Shown: positions 7,975-19,845 of the stretch, piece by piece
How the letters are laid out: each line of letters begins with the position of its first letter
Numbering within the stretch: the stretch's first letter is position 1
Assembly: GCA_016195665.1 (NCBI GenBank)
Contig: JACPZD010000002.1
Location: forward strand, 1 to 53,296
Origin: Gammaproteobacteria bacterium
GTDB lineage: Bacteria > Pseudomonadota > Gammaproteobacteria > SURF-13
Reading direction: 5' to 3'
Length of the DNA: 53,296 nucleotides
Program-made: the position numbers and the translations under genes
Notes under the pieces: generated by a model
Seen by the model: the letters and a program-made list of their open reading frames with translations, nothing else
Databases searched by the model: none
What the model was told of the DNA's origin: nothing

Positions 7975-9266
7975 GTTATATCCAACCCGGCGCGACGCGC
8001 GAGGTCCACAAAACCGGGAAACGAGGTATTGACGTTGGCACAGTCGCGGACGGTGATAGCGTCGGTGGTACAGAGCGCCGCGATGGCGAACGACATGGCG
8101 ATACGATGATCGCCGCGGCTCTCTATCACCCCGCCACCCAACTGTCCGCCCTCAATGATAATCCCATCCGGGGTAGGCCGCGCATGGATACCCAAGACCC
8201 GCAGGCCGTCGGTCATCACCTGGATACGGTCACTCTCCTTCACGCGCAGTTCCTCGGCCCCGCGCAACACCGTTTTACCCTCGGCGCAAGCGGCGGCGAT
8301 AAATATGGCAGGAAACTCATCTATGGCAAGCGGCACCTGATCCAGCGGAATCTCTATACCTCGCAACCGGCTGCAACGCACGCGGATGTCGGCGACCGGC
8401 TCGCCGCCGGCTTCACGTGAGCTGAGCAATTCGATATCTGCACCCATCAGCTTAAGGATATTGATGGCGCCGATGCGTGTAGGATTGATGCCGACATGCT
8501 CCAACGTAAGATCAGAACCGGGCGCAATGCTCGCACCTACCATAAAAAAGGCCGCCGAGGAGATGTCGGCGGGCACGTCTATTGCCGTAGCCTTTAGTTG
8601 TCCCCCTCCATTAAGGCAGATTTTATTGCCCTGCCGGCTGACGGCATAACCGAAACCCGTCAGCATGCGCTCGGTGTGATCGCGGGTCGGCGCGGGCTCC
8701 GTCACGCAGGTGCGGCCGTTGGCATACAGCCCCGCGAGCAGCAGGGACGATTTCACCTGTGCGCTCGCCACCGGCATGACGTAGTCAATTCCGGTGAGCT
8801 TTTGGCCGCCGTGAATCTTAAGCGGCGCGGTACCCTGCCCTGTCGCATCAATGCGCGCACCCATGCGCGCCAGCGGCTCCGTCACCCGCTTCATCGGCCG
8901 GCGCGACAGCGATTCATCGCCCACCAGCATGCTATCGAAATTTTGCCCCGCCAAAAGGCCGGAGAGCAAGCGCATCGAGGTCCCCGAGTTCCCCAGATCC
9001 AGCGGCCCGGAAGGCGCCTTAAGCCCATGCAGCCCAACGCCATGAATCGTGAGACGACCCTGTTTCGGCCCCTCTATCTTCACCCCCATCGCGCGAAACG
9101 CGGCCAACGTCGCCAGACTGTCTTCTCCCTCCAAAAAACCGCGCACCTCTGTGACGCCTTCGGCAATCGAACCCAGCATGACGGCGCGGTGCGAGATGGA
9201 TTTATCTCCCGGCACTCGCAGACGGCCTTGCAATTGACCGCCGGGGTTTACGTTATAGGCAATCAT
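7959..9266 (-). CDS. aroA: 3-phosphoshikimate 1-carboxyvinyltransferase (EPSP synthase)
   Basis: 435 residues; joins shikimate-3-phosphate and phosphoenolpyruvate in the sixth shikimate-pathway step. Visible motifs: PGDKSISHRAVMLGS (about 19-33), the PEP-site loop LGNSGTSMRLLSGLL, SLSRRPMKRV, and the C-terminal ELRVKESDRI and SRGDHRIAMSFAIAALC. The PGDKSISHR and GNSGTS signatures resemble the form fused to TyrA in Pseudomonas and free in Bacillus more than the E. coli form. ATG 9266 is six bases after the tyrA stop, so the two are probably coupled. In this genome tyrA and aroA are separate genes. Confidence 0.97.
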   Translation of the reverse strand: MIAYNVNPGGQLQGRLRVPGDKSISHRAVMLGSIAEGVTEVRGFLEGEDSLATLAAFRAMGVKIEGPKQGRLTIHGVGLHGLKAPSGPLDLGNSGTSMRLLSGLLAGQNFDSMLVGDESLSRRPMKRVTEPLARMGARIDATGQGTAPLKIHGGQKLTGIDYVMPVASAQVKSSLLLAGLYANGRTCVTEPAPTRDHTERMLTGFGYAVSRQGNKICLNGGGQLKATAIDVPADISSAAFFMVGASIAPGSDLTLEHVGINPTRIGAINILKLMGADIELLSSREAGGEPVADIRVRCSRLRGIEIPLDQVPLAIDEFPAIFIAAACAEGKTVLRGAEELRVKESDRIQVMTDGLRVLGIHARPTPDGIIIEGGQLGGGVIESRGDHRIAMSFAIAALCTTDAITVRDCANVNTSFPGFVDLARRAGLDITASDQ

Positions 9267-9272
9267 TTGAGC

Positions 9273-10139
9273 TTAACTATTATTCAGCGCATCACGCGCC
9301 GCCTTCGCGCGGCTAAGCAGGGCGAGCAGGGCGGCACTGTCTTTGTCGCGTAAGGCTGCTCCAAAGTGATTAAGGTCAGCGCTAAATTTTTCAATCATCT
9401 TCAATATCGCTTCGCGATTGGCCAAACAAATATCGCGCCACATCACCGGATCACTGGCGGCGATGCGTGTGAAGTCACGAAACCCCCCGGCGGCAAAACG
9501 GAAGATGTCGGCGTGCTGCTCCATGCGCGCCAGCGTGTCCACCAGCGTGTACGCCAGCACGTGCGGCAAATGGCTGGTCGCCGCCAGTATCTCGTCATGC
9601 GCGCGCGCATCCATCTGCACGACTTCTGCTCCCGCCTGCTCCCACATCATGCGCACCTTGTTAAGCGCCTGTGTATCGGTCTCCGGCAAGGGTGTCAGCA
9701 CCACGCGGCGTTTCTGGAACATCTGCGCGGATGACGCTTCTACCCCACTCTGTTCCATGCCGGCGATGGGATGGCCCGGCACGAAGTTGCCAGGCACTTT
9801 GCCAAACACCGCACGCGCCGCTTCAATCACACTCTGTTTGGTGCTGCCTGCATCGGTAATAACAGTCTTGGCATCCAGATGACCCTTGAGCTGGCGCAGT
9901 ATCGCCTCGGTACTTCCCACGGGCACAGCCAGCACGATCATATCCGCACCTGCGGCCGCCCTTGCAATATCGGTGTCGTAGCGGTCTATCACACCGAGTT
10001 CAACGGCCTTTTTTAATTGCGCGCTGTTACGATTGCTACCGACGATCTCCTTGCATGCCCCGGCCTTCTTGAGCGCGCGAGCGAGCGAACCGCCGATGAG
10101 CCCGACGCCGATGATAAGCAAGCGATTGATCAGCGGCAT
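9273..10139 (-). CDS. tyrA: Prephenate dehydrogenase
   Basis: 288 residues; NAD(P)-dependent oxidative decarboxylation of prephenate to 4-hydroxyphenylpyruvate for tyrosine (or arogenate to tyrosine; specificity cannot be read). Rossmann motif IIGVGLIGGSLARALKKAG near the N-terminus, then DAGSTKQSVIEA, the substrate region FVPGHPIAGMEQSGVEASS and the catalytic-domain helix ATSHLPHVLAYTLVDTL. No chorismate mutase or ACT domain. ATG 10139 overlaps the hisC stop by 10 bases and has AAGAAGG about ten bases upstream; a longer frame exists but lies inside hisC. Confidence 0.95.
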   Translation of the reverse strand: MPLINRLLIIGVGLIGGSLARALKKAGACKEIVGSNRNSAQLKKAVELGVIDRYDTDIARAAAGADMIVLAVPVGSTEAILRQLKGHLDAKTVITDAGSTKQSVIEAARAVFGKVPGNFVPGHPIAGMEQSGVEASSAQMFQKRRVVLTPLPETDTQALNKVRMMWEQAGAEVVQMDARAHDEILAATSHLPHVLAYTLVDTLARMEQHADIFRFAAGGFRDFTRIAASDPVMWRDICLANREAILKMIEKFSADLNHFGAALRDKDSAALLALLSRAKAARDALNNS

Positions 10140-11239
10140 GATGCCAAGACCTTCTTCAGCGCTTCGATGCAACGCTCATTTTCTTGAGGTAATCCGACGG
10201 TAACGCGCAAATGGCGCGGCATACCATAATTGGCCACCGGGCGCACGATCACACCTTCGCGTAACAGCGCTTCGTAAATGGGCGCCGCGGGCCGGCCTAC
10301 ATCCACAGCGACGAAATTGCCGGCGGAAAGGATGCAGGGAAGCTGCATCGCCGCAAACGCCTCGGTCAATTGTTTCATCCCTTGCCGGTTGACCTCCAGG
10401 CTGCGGGCGATATGCTCCACGTCATCCAGCGCGGCCTCGGCCGCGAGTTGCGCAAGACTGTTGACATTAAACGGCTGGCGCACGCGATCGAGCAGATTGG
10501 CCACTTCCGGGTGCGCGACGCCATAACCGATGCGCAAGCCCGCCAAGCCATAAATCTTGGAAAAGGTGCGTGCGACAATGAGGTTGGAATAGTTGTCCAG
10601 CCATTGCAAGGCATCGGGATAATCGGGACAGGCATCGCAGGCATATTCAAAATAGGCCTCATCCACCACCACCATGACATGGGAGGGCAGGCTACTGATA
10701 AAATCCTCCAGCGGTTTGGCCGCAAGCCAGGTACCCGTGGGGTTATTGGGATTGGCAATAAAAATCAGCCGCGTGCGTTCATTGACCAAACCACGCATGG
10801 CCTCCAGGTCATGACCCCAGTCACGCGCCGGCGCAACCCGCGCACGCGCGCCGACTATCTGGGTGACAATCGGGTAGACCGCGAAGGCATGCTCCGAAAA
10901 AATGACCTCGTGTTCGGGTGTAACAAAGGCACGCGCGGCAAATTCCAGAATGTCATTGGAGCCATTGCCCAAGGTGATTTGGTTTTCGTGCACGCCGGGC
11001 CGTGCGGCCAATTTCGCCTTCAGTGCAAAACAACCGCCATCGGGGTAACGCGCCAGATCGTGCAACCCCTCGCGGACCGCCGCTACCGCCAGCGGGCTCG
11101 GCCCCAGCGGATTTTCGTTGGAGGCAAGCTTGATCGCGTTCGTCACGCCGTATTCGCGCTCCAATTCAGCGAGGGGCTTGCCCGGCACATACGGTTGCAC
11201 ACACCGGATACCCGGCACGGCGAGATCAATAAATGACAT
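10130..11239 (-). CDS. hisC: Histidinol-phosphate / aromatic aminotransferase
   Basis: 369 residues, PLP-dependent class I/II aminotransferase. Motifs: KLASNENPLGPSPLA near the N-terminus, FIANPNNPTGTWL, VVVDEAYFEYA, and the Schiff-base lysine in ARTFSKIYGLAGLRIGYG. By family it converts imidazole-acetol phosphate to histidinol phosphate; in this aromatic operon it probably also transaminates prephenate or 4-hydroxyphenylpyruvate, which is inference. I chose ATG 11239 (MSFIDLAVPGI): codons further upstream are inside a dispersed repeat. The Shine-Dalgarno is weak. Confidence 0.93.
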   Translation of the reverse strand: MSFIDLAVPGIRCVQPYVPGKPLAELEREYGVTNAIKLASNENPLGPSPLAVAAVREGLHDLARYPDGGCFALKAKLAARPGVHENQITLGNGSNDILEFAARAFVTPEHEVIFSEHAFAVYPIVTQIVGARARVAPARDWGHDLEAMRGLVNERTRLIFIANPNNPTGTWLAAKPLEDFISSLPSHVMVVVDEAYFEYACDACPDYPDALQWLDNYSNLIVARTFSKIYGLAGLRIGYGVAHPEVANLLDRVRQPFNVNSLAQLAAEAALDDVEHIARSLEVNRQGMKQLTEAFAAMQLPCILSAGNFVAVDVGRPAAPIYEALLREGVIVRPVANYGMPRHLRVTVGLPQENERCIEALKKVLASCR

Positions 11240-11240
11240 A

Positions 11241-11376
11241 GAGTATATCCACAAATAGTTCCCCTGTGTCCCTTGCAGTGAAAAGGCTTCACCGCTGAGG
11301 ACGCGGAGGAAAAGCAAACTATTTTGATCGCACCCCTCTGCGTCCTCTGCGGTGAATTATTTATTATTTATGGAAA
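11241..11376. repeat. Dispersed palindromic repeat family B, copy 2
   Basis: Begins ATATCCACAAATAGTTCCCC, then CACCGCTGAGGACGCGGAGG against CCTCTGCGTCCTCTGCGGTG, ending TTATTTATGG. It starts two bases upstream of the hisC start codon, so it supplies the whole hisC leader. The long form (with the AGTTCCCCTGYGTCCCTTGC lead) is shared with copy 3 at 13772. Confidence 0.85.
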
Positions 11377-11403
11377 GTTCATACTCATCAACGCTGAGTA
11401 AGG

Positions 11404-12483
11404 TTAAGGAATGGCACGCGGATAAGAGCCCAGAACTTTTACAAACGACGCCTCCGCCCCCAACTCTTTGAGGGTCTCTGCAACGTCCGGATCCTGGCTG
11501 TGCCCGTCGAGGTCTACGAAGAACACATAGTCCCACGCGGCCTGCCGCGAGGGACGCGACTCGATGCGCGTCAGGCTGATGTTGTAGCGGGCGAACGGTT
11601 GCAGCAAATGATACAAGGCGCCCGGCCGATTGCCGGTTGAAATCATAAGTGAGGTCTTGTCGTTGCCGCTGGGCGGCGCCGACTGACGGCCGATGACCAG
11701 AAAGCGCGTGGTGTTATTCGCCTCATCCTCGATATCCGCCGCCAACACTTTCAGCCGATAGATTTCGGCAGCGTTGGTTCCGGCGATCGCGGCCACACCG
11801 GTTTCCTGCGCGGCGCGCCTCGCCCCTTCGGCATTGCTGCGCACCGCCATGCGCTCGACGCCGGGCAGGTGCGCGTCCAGCCAACGACGGCACTGGGCCA
11901 GGGCCTGCTGATGGGCATAGACGCAGGTGACGGACTTGAGATCCTCCATGCGTCCCAACAGATGGTGATGGATGCGTAATTCGATCTCGCCGGAAATCCT
12001 CAAGGGGGAGGTCATGAACATGTCCAGGGTATGATTGACCACACCCTCGGAGGAATTCTCGACAGGCACCACGCCATAGGCCATGGCGCCCGCCTCGACA
12101 TCATGAAAAACCTGCTCGATGGACGATTGCGGCATTAACTGCACCGAGTGGCCGAAGTGTTTTAAGGCGGCGGTCTGGGTGAAAGTGCCTTCAGGACCCA
12201 GATAGGCAACGCGCATCGGCTGCTCCAGGGCGCGGCACACCGACATCAGTTCACGGAACAGACAGGCAAGATCCTCGTCACTCAGCGGCCCTTGATTACG
12301 AGCCGCAACCTTGCGCAAAATCTCCGCCTCACGCTCGGGCCGGTAACAGTCGGCGCTCTCCCCCAATTCCTGCTTGACCTGGCCCACCTCTTTGACCAGC
12401 GCCGCGCGCGCGCTGATTAAGGTCTGGATACGTTCGTCCAGATCATCAATACGGCTGCGTAGCGAGGATAGTTTGTCATCCAT
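11404..12483 (-). CDS. pheA: Bifunctional chorismate mutase / prephenate dehydratase (P-protein)
   Basis: 359 residues in three parts: AroQ-type chorismate mutase helices (about 1-90, LSSLRSRIDDLDERIQTL), prephenate dehydratase (about 92-270, RVAYLGPEGTFTQTAALKHF, with the catalytic TRF in ANNTTRFLVIG), and a C-terminal ACT domain with GALYHLLQPF and the Phe-binding ESRPSR. It makes phenylpyruvate from chorismate and is expected to be feedback inhibited by phenylalanine. ATG 12483 fits the family start MDDKLSSLR; repeat sequence begins eight bases upstream. Confidence 0.96.
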   Translation of the reverse strand: MDDKLSSLRSRIDDLDERIQTLISARAALVKEVGQVKQELGESADCYRPEREAEILRKVAARNQGPLSDEDLACLFRELMSVCRALEQPMRVAYLGPEGTFTQTAALKHFGHSVQLMPQSSIEQVFHDVEAGAMAYGVVPVENSSEGVVNHTLDMFMTSPLRISGEIELRIHHHLLGRMEDLKSVTCVYAHQQALAQCRRWLDAHLPGVERMAVRSNAEGARRAAQETGVAAIAGTNAAEIYRLKVLAADIEDEANNTTRFLVIGRQSAPPSGNDKTSLMISTGNRPGALYHLLQPFARYNISLTRIESRPSRQAAWDYVFFVDLDGHSQDPDVAETLKELGAEASFVKVLGSYPRAIP

Positions 12484-12490
12484 AATTAAA

Positions 12491-12583
12491 GGCAGATACA
12501 AGGAAAAAGATACAAGATACAAGTAACCACAAAAATCCCAGATGATTTTGAACTTGTATCTTGCACCTTAGTATCTTGTATCT
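12491..12583. repeat. Dispersed repeat family A (GATACAAG), copy 2
   Basis: GGCAGATACAAGGAAAAAGA and TACAAGATACAAGT on the left, ACTTGTATCTTG and GTATCTTGTATCT on the right: a long imperfect palindrome exactly filling the serA-pheA gap. Confidence 0.85.
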
Positions 12584-12587
12584 ATTT

Positions 12588-13751
12588 TTACAACGTCCTT
12601 ACCGACAACACGCCCTCGATAGCCCGAATTTCTTTAATCACGGACTCAGGGATAGGGCTTGCCGCATCTGCGAGCGTAAACGCGTAGTCGCCGCGCGACT
12701 TGTTGAGCAGGTCCACAATGTTGAGCCCGGCCTTGGCCATGGTCGTGGAGATCTGCCCTACCATGTTGGGGACATTGGCGTTGGCGATGGCGATGCGGTA
12801 ACCCTCGTTGCGCGGCATGATGACCTCGGGATAATTCACCGAATTTTTGATATTGCCGTTCTCGAGAAAGTCGCTCACCTGCTCCGCCGCCATGACGGCG
12901 CAGTTATCCTCCGCCTCGGCGGTGGAGGCCCCGAGGTGCGGCAGCGCGATGACGCGCGGGTTGTTTTTGAACAGGTTGCTCGGAAAGTCGCAGACATAGG
13001 CGTAGACCTTGCCCGTCTTGATCGCCTCGTCAAGCGCCGGGTCATCAATGATCCCCTCGCGCGCGAAGTTGAGCAGCACTACGCCGGTTTTCATCAGCTT
13101 GAAACGCTGGGCATTAATGAGATGGCGCGTGGCGTCGCTCAACGGCACGTGCAGCGAGATAAAATCCGACTTGCCGATAAGCTCGTCCACGCTGGCGGCC
13201 TGCTGCACGTTCGAAGAGAGCTTCCACGCCCCTTGCACAGTGATACCCGGATCAAAGCCGATTACCTTCATCCCCAAGGCGAGCGCCATATTGGCCACCT
13301 CGCGCCCGATGGCGCCGAGACCGATCACCCCCAGCGTCCGGCCGGGCAGCTCAAATCCCGCAAAATTCTTTTTACCCTCCTCGACCAGCTTGTTGAGGGT
13401 GGCATCGTCGCCTTGCAGGTGACGGGAAAAATCCCACGCCTGGCAGATGTTACGGCAGGCGAGCAGCATCCCCGCCAATACCAGTTCCTTCACCGCGTTG
13501 GCATTCGCCCCCGGCGCGTTGAACACCGGGATACCGAGCTTGCTCAGCTTATCCACCGGGATATTATTGACGCCCGCCCCAGCGCGGCCTACCGCCTTGA
13601 GGCTGGCCGGAATTTCCATGTCGTGCATCTTGTAAGAACGCAGCAGAATGGCGTCTGGATTTTTGGTCTCCGAGGCAACCTCATATTTGTCGCGCGGCAG
13701 CCGCTCCAAGCCCACCGCGGAGATGCTATTCAAAGTAAGAATTTTATACAT
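12588..13751 (-). CDS. serA: D-3-phosphoglycerate dehydrogenase
   Basis: 387 residues; first committed step of serine synthesis. NAD-binding core LGVIGLGAIGREVANMAL (about 145-162); catalytic Arg in FAREGIIDDPAL, and the catalytic His in ALPHLGASTAEAED. A C-terminal ACT-type domain (about 315-387, GLNIVDLLNKSRGDYAF) gives the short-form enzyme likely regulated by serine. ATG 13751 (MYKILTLN) has GGGGAA eight bases upstream. Its place between serC and pheA puts both early serine genes together in the gyrA-aroA block. Confidence 0.95.
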   Translation of the reverse strand: MYKILTLNSISAVGLERLPRDKYEVASETKNPDAILLRSYKMHDMEIPASLKAVGRAGAGVNNIPVDKLSKLGIPVFNAPGANANAVKELVLAGMLLACRNICQAWDFSRHLQGDDATLNKLVEEGKKNFAGFELPGRTLGVIGLGAIGREVANMALALGMKVIGFDPGITVQGAWKLSSNVQQAASVDELIGKSDFISLHVPLSDATRHLINAQRFKLMKTGVVLLNFAREGIIDDPALDEAIKTGKVYAYVCDFPSNLFKNNPRVIALPHLGASTAEAEDNCAVMAAEQVSDFLENGNIKNSVNYPEVIMPRNEGYRIAIANANVPNMVGQISTTMAKAGLNIVDLLNKSRGDYAFTLADAASPIPESVIKEIRAIEGVLSVRTL

Positions 13752-13771
13752 TAGTTTTTCCCCGATTAAGA

Positions 13772-13911
13772 GCATATCCATAAATAGTTCCCCTGCGTCC
13801 CTTGCGGTGAAAAAGCTTCACCGCGGAGGACGCGGAGGACGCGGAGGAGAAACAAATCCTTCTTGATTCCTCTGCGCCCTCTGCGGTAAATTATTTATGG
13901 ATAAGTTCTAA
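13772..13911. repeat. Dispersed palindromic repeat family B, copy 3
   Basis: Most complete copy: ATATCCATAAATAGTTCCCC at the left, CACCGCGGAGGACGCGG plus an extra AGGACGCGG unit, then TCCTCTGCGCCCTCTGCGGT and TTATTTATGGATAAGTT at the right. The ends (ATCCATAAATA / TATTTATGGAT) form terminal inverted repeats. Confidence 0.85.
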
Positions 13912-13933
13912 ATCTCACGCACAGGCGCGAAAT

Positions 13934-14013
13934 GCAGATACAAGAGGAAAGATACAAGATACAAGTTAAAAACCTGCCCAATGCTTTGTGTAGTTCCCTT
14001 GTATCTTTTCCCT
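13934..14013. repeat. Dispersed repeat family A (GATACAAG), copy 3
   Basis: GCAGATACAAGAGGAAAGAT and ACAAGATACAAGTT on the left, CCCTTGTATCTTTTCC on the right. Together with the neighbouring family B copy it makes up the whole serC-serA gap (13752-14017). Confidence 0.85.
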
Positions 14014-14017
14014 GTGG

Positions 14018-15103
14018 TTAACCATTCCGCCGCTTAAATTCCGCCATGAATTCCACCAGCGTATCCACGCCTTGTTCCGGCATGGCGTTATAAATACTGG
14101 CCCGCATGCCGCCCACCGAGCGATGCCCCGCCAGGGTCACGAGGCCGGCCTGCTTGGCCTCACTGAGGAAAGTATTGTCGAGCTTGGGATCGGCCAGCGT
14201 AAACGGCACGTTCATCCACGACCGGCTCGCCTTCTCCACCGGATTGCGATAGTAGCCGCCGGAGTTGTCTATGCAGGCATAGAGTTTGTCGGCCTTGCGC
14301 TTGTTGAGATTGGCCATCGCCGTCAGCCCACCCTGACGTTTGATCCAGTCGAACACCAGGCCCGCGATATACCAGCTATAGGTCGCCGGGGTGTTATACA
14401 TCGAACCGCTGTCGGCGTGTATCTTGTAGTCCAGCATGCGCGGCGTGCCCGCAATGGTCTGACCTATCAGATCCTCGCGCACAATCACCACGGTGAGTCC
14501 CGCCGGGCCGATATTCTTCTGCGCGCCCGCATAGATGACGCCGAACTTGCTCACATCCACCGGACGCGACAGGATAGTAGAGGACATGTCCGCCACCAGC
14601 GGCACGGCGCCGGTCTCGGGCGCCCAGTGAAACTCCACGCCGCCAATGGTCTCGTTGGGCGTGTAGTGCACATAAGCGGCCTGCGGGTCGAGCTGCCATT
14701 CCTTCCGAGGCGGAACACGGGTGAATTTATCGGCCTCGGTGCTGGCGGCGACGTTGACCTTGCAATAGCGCTGCGCCTCGGCAATCGCCTTCTGCGACCA
14801 CTCACCGGTGTTGATGTAGTCGGCCTTATCTTTCCCCCGCAACAGATTCATCGGCGCCATGGCGAATTGGAGGCTGGCCCCGCCTTGCAGGAACAGCACC
14901 TTGTAATTTGCGGGGATGGCCATGAGCTCGCGCAGGTCGGCCTCGGCCTGGGCGGCGATCGCCATGAATTCCGTGCCGCGATGGCTCATCTCCATCACTG
15001 ACATCCCGGAGCCGTTCCACTCCGCCAGTTCTGCACTGGCGCGTTGCAACACCTCGAGAGGCAACACGGCCGGGCCGGGACTGAAATTATACACACGAGA
15101 CAT
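14018..15103 (-). CDS. serC: Phosphoserine aminotransferase
   Basis: 361 residues; PLP enzyme converting 3-phosphohydroxypyruvate to phosphoserine, also active in pyridoxal phosphate synthesis. N-terminus MSRVYNFSPGPAVLP, MEMSHRGTEF, LLFLQGG-type cofactor loop (VLFLQGGASLQFAMAP) and the PLP lysine in YAGAQKNIGPAGLTVVIV. ATG 15103 has AAGGA eight bases upstream. Follows gyrA as in most gammaproteobacteria. Confidence 0.97.
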   Translation of the reverse strand: MSRVYNFSPGPAVLPLEVLQRASAELAEWNGSGMSVMEMSHRGTEFMAIAAQAEADLRELMAIPANYKVLFLQGGASLQFAMAPMNLLRGKDKADYINTGEWSQKAIAEAQRYCKVNVAASTEADKFTRVPPRKEWQLDPQAAYVHYTPNETIGGVEFHWAPETGAVPLVADMSSTILSRPVDVSKFGVIYAGAQKNIGPAGLTVVIVREDLIGQTIAGTPRMLDYKIHADSGSMYNTPATYSWYIAGLVFDWIKRQGGLTAMANLNKRKADKLYACIDNSGGYYRNPVEKASRSWMNVPFTLADPKLDNTFLSEAKQAGLVTLAGHRSVGGMRASIYNAMPEQGVDTLVEFMAEFKRRNG

Positions 15104-15171
15104 AATAAAATCCTTATAACTACAGAGAAAAGATACAAGAGAACTACACAAATAAAGTTGGGCTTGTTTTT

Positions 15172-17772
<2,601 letters not shown>

Positions 17773-17902
17773 CAGGCGGGATGTATCCTGTGCGGACGAG
17801 ACATGCGTTCAGGGAATTTCAGGCTGCTATTTTTAATCCGAATATGTTACCACATCCGCATACCTGAATGCGCCGAAAATGAGACAAAAACCGGCGGGGT
17901 GG

Positions 17903-18943
17903 TTAGGGCGTACGCATCAATTCGATCATCTTTTCACGATCAGGCCTGAGGACCACGCCGCGCTCGGTCACCAGGGCGTCTATCAGGGCGGCGGGTGTCA
18001 CATCAAAGGCCGGATTCCATGCCCCGGCGTCTCCGGGGGCAATGGCCTGGCCGTTAAGCGTAAGGACTTCCGCGGCGGCGCGTACTTCGATCGGGATGTC
18101 CGCACCGGAGGCCACCTTCATATCTATTGTCGAGGCCGGGGCAACTACCATAAACTTGACCCCGTGGTGACGGGCGGCAATAGCCAGACTGTAGGTGCCA
18201 ATCTTGTTGGCGACGTCACCGTTGGCGGCGATCCGGTCGGCGCCTACGATGACCCACTGTATCATTCCCAGACGCAATAACGCCGCTGCCGCGGCATCGG
18301 CGATCAGAGTCACCGGAATATGTTCCTGCAGCAGCTCCCAGGCCGTCAGACGCGCCCCCTGTAGCCAGGGCCGGGTCTCGCCCGCATAGACCTGCGTGAC
18401 CTTACCCTGGGCATAGGCGGCGCGGATCACCCCCAGCGCCGTCCCATAGCCCCCGGTGGCCAATGACCCCGTATTGCAATGAGTTAACACCCCGTTTCGC
18501 CCCTCCAGCAAGGCCGCTCCGAGCTGACCCATGCGCCGGTTGGCCGCAACGTCCTCCTCATGGATCTTTTTCGCCTCGGCAAACAAGGCCTGGGTGGGGT
18601 CGCCGCTGGCGTGTTTGATCGCACCCCGCATCCGTTCCAGCGCCCAAAACAGGCTAACGGCGGTAGGCCGGGAAGCGGCCAGCAGCGCCAGATCCTGCTC
18701 GACATCCTGCCTCCAGCTCCCCGGTGAGGCCGCGTAGCGCGCCGCCCCCGCCAGCGCCGCGCCGTAGGCCGCGGCGATACCGATGGCGGGTGCGCCGCGG
18801 ACCGCCATGTCACGGATAGCGCTTGCCACGCCGGCAGCATCTTTGCATATGACAAATTCATGACGCTGGGGCAGGAGGCGCTGATCGAGCAGCCTAAGCG
18901 TCCCCTCTTGCCATTGTAGGGTCCTAATCGTGTCGTAATTAAT
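17903..18943 (-). CDS. mtnA: S-methyl-5-thioribose-1-phosphate isomerase, probable ATT start
   Basis: Methionine-salvage isomerase of the eIF2B-like fold. Motifs: [14 protein letters not shown], catalytic Cys in [15 protein letters not shown], catalytic Asp in [19 protein letters not shown]. The family N-terminus ([21 protein letters not shown]) is encoded in frame upstream of the first ordinary start (GTG 18829), but no ATG, GTG or TTG occurs between that GTG and the upstream stop TAA at 18989-18991. The ATT at 18943 has GGAG seven bases upstream and gives 346 residues, the normal length; ATC at 18946 is the alternative. A start at 18829 would delete about 38 conserved residues. Beside mtaD and ubiG, as in Pseudomonas. 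Confidence 0.9.
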   Translation of the reverse strand: MNYDTIRTLQWQEGTLRLLDQRLLPQRHEFVICKDAAGVASAIRDMAVRGAPAIGIAAAYGAALAGAARYAASPGSWRQDVEQDLALLAASRPTAVSLFWALERMRGAIKHASGDPTQALFAEAKKIHEEDVAANRRMGQLGAALLEGRNGVLTHCNTGSLATGGYGTALGVIRAAYAQGKVTQVYAGETRPWLQGARLTAWELLQEHIPVTLIADAAAAALLRLGMIQWVIVGADRIAANGDVANKIGTYSLAIAARHHGVKFMVVAPASTIDMKVASGADIPIEVRAAAEVLTLNGQAIAPGDAGAWNPAFDVTPAALIDALVTERGVVLRPDREKMIELMRTP

Positions 18944-19033
18944 GATAAAACTCCGGGAAAATGGCCTAAAAAAGGCGGCAAAAAGGCTTTATTTTCTACC
19001 GCAGTATGGTAGATTATAAATTAAATGTGTATT

Positions 19034-19064
19034 CTGGTGAGCAGGCCTTATCAGAACTCACCAG
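19034..19064. repeat. 8-bp inverted repeat upstream of the ompA-like gene
   Basis: CTGGTGAG and CTCACCAG separated by 15 bases, ten bases before the predicted -35 hexamer. It could be an operator or the end of an upstream transcript; there is no T-run. No function is assigned. Confidence 0.4.
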
Positions 19065-19073
19065 TTAAAACCA

Positions 19074-19102
19074 TTGTCGTCCAAGCCGATTTTGGGTATA
19101 GT
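19074..19102 (+). promoter_or_regulatory. Probable sigma-70 promoter of the ompA-like gene
   Basis: -35 TTGTCG (19074-19079), 17-base spacer, -10 TATAGT (19097-19102), placing the start near 19109 and leaving a leader of about 30 bases before ATG 19140, with AAGGAGC as ribosome-binding site. Confidence 0.7.
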
Positions 19103-19139
19103 GGGATACAATTTCAACACTAATTAAGGAGCACGAATT

Positions 19140-19817
19140 ATGCACAAAACAATTAAGAATCTGATCGTGAGCAGTGCGGTAGTCCTCACCTCGCCTATGG
19201 TTCTGGGCGTAGCGTATGCTCACACTCCTGTCTTCAATAATCCCGGCTATGTAGTTGATAGCAGCGGTCAATTTGTTAGAGATAGCCAAGGCCAATGCGT
19301 GCGCACAGGGTCATGGACACCGCAGGATGTCGTACCGGAATGCGGTGGCCCTGCTAAGGCTGAGGAGAAGAAGGCTGCCGAATTGACTCCTCCGCCCGTA
19401 GGCCCGAAGCCACCCGCCATGGCAGCAGCCATTTTGGAGACGGATGCATTATTCGACTTCAATAAATCCACGCTGAAGCCCGAGGGCAGGGCGAAGATTG
19501 ATGACCTCATCGGCAAGATGAAGGCCCACCCCGAAATCGAAAGCATCCTGGCCACCGGTCACGCCGACCGTATCGGCAGCGATAAATACAACATGGCGTT
19601 GTCCGATCGCCGCGTGAAGGCTGTGAAGGCCTACATGGTCAGCAAAGGTGTAGACGCCGGCCGCATCGAGACCGTTGCCAAGGGTGAATCCGAGCCCGTG
19701 GTGAGCTGCAGCGATGTAAAAGGCGCCGAGAACCGCCACAACAAGGCGCTGATCAAGTGCTTGGCCCCCAACCGCCGCGTGGTGGTACAGGTCAAGGTGC
19801 AGCGCGAGACAAAGTAA
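19140..19817 (+). CDS. OmpA family outer-membrane/periplasmic protein
   Basis: 225 residues: signal peptide of about 27 residues (hydrophobic LIVSSAVVLTSPMVLGVAYA, probable cleavage after AYA), an N-terminal stretch with GSWTPQDVVPECGG, a Pro/Lys/Glu linker, and a C-terminal OmpA domain (about 100-215) that binds peptidoglycan: FDFNKSTLKPEGRAKID, LATGHADRIGSDKYN, LSDRRVKAVKAYMV. A Cys pair in the OmpA domain (CSDVKG and IKCLAPN) probably forms a disulphide. There is no full eight-strand barrel, so it is the short OmpA-like type. Single-gene unit with its own promoter and terminator, inserted between mtnA and mtaD. Confidence 0.92.
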   Translation: MHKTIKNLIVSSAVVLTSPMVLGVAYAHTPVFNNPGYVVDSSGQFVRDSQGQCVRTGSWTPQDVVPECGGPAKAEEKKAAELTPPPVGPKPPAMAAAILETDALFDFNKSTLKPEGRAKIDDLIGKMKAHPEIESILATGHADRIGSDKYNMALSDRRVKAVKAYMVSKGVDAGRIETVAKGESEPVVSCSDVKGAENRHNKALIKCLAPNRRVVVQVKVQRETK

Positions 19818-19845
19818 CGTTACGTATCTCCTTCTTGAGTTTATT

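Noticed and set aside
12561-13754. 397-codon plus-strand open frame
   Set aside because: Mirror frame of serA, which has all dehydrogenase motifs on the minus strand.
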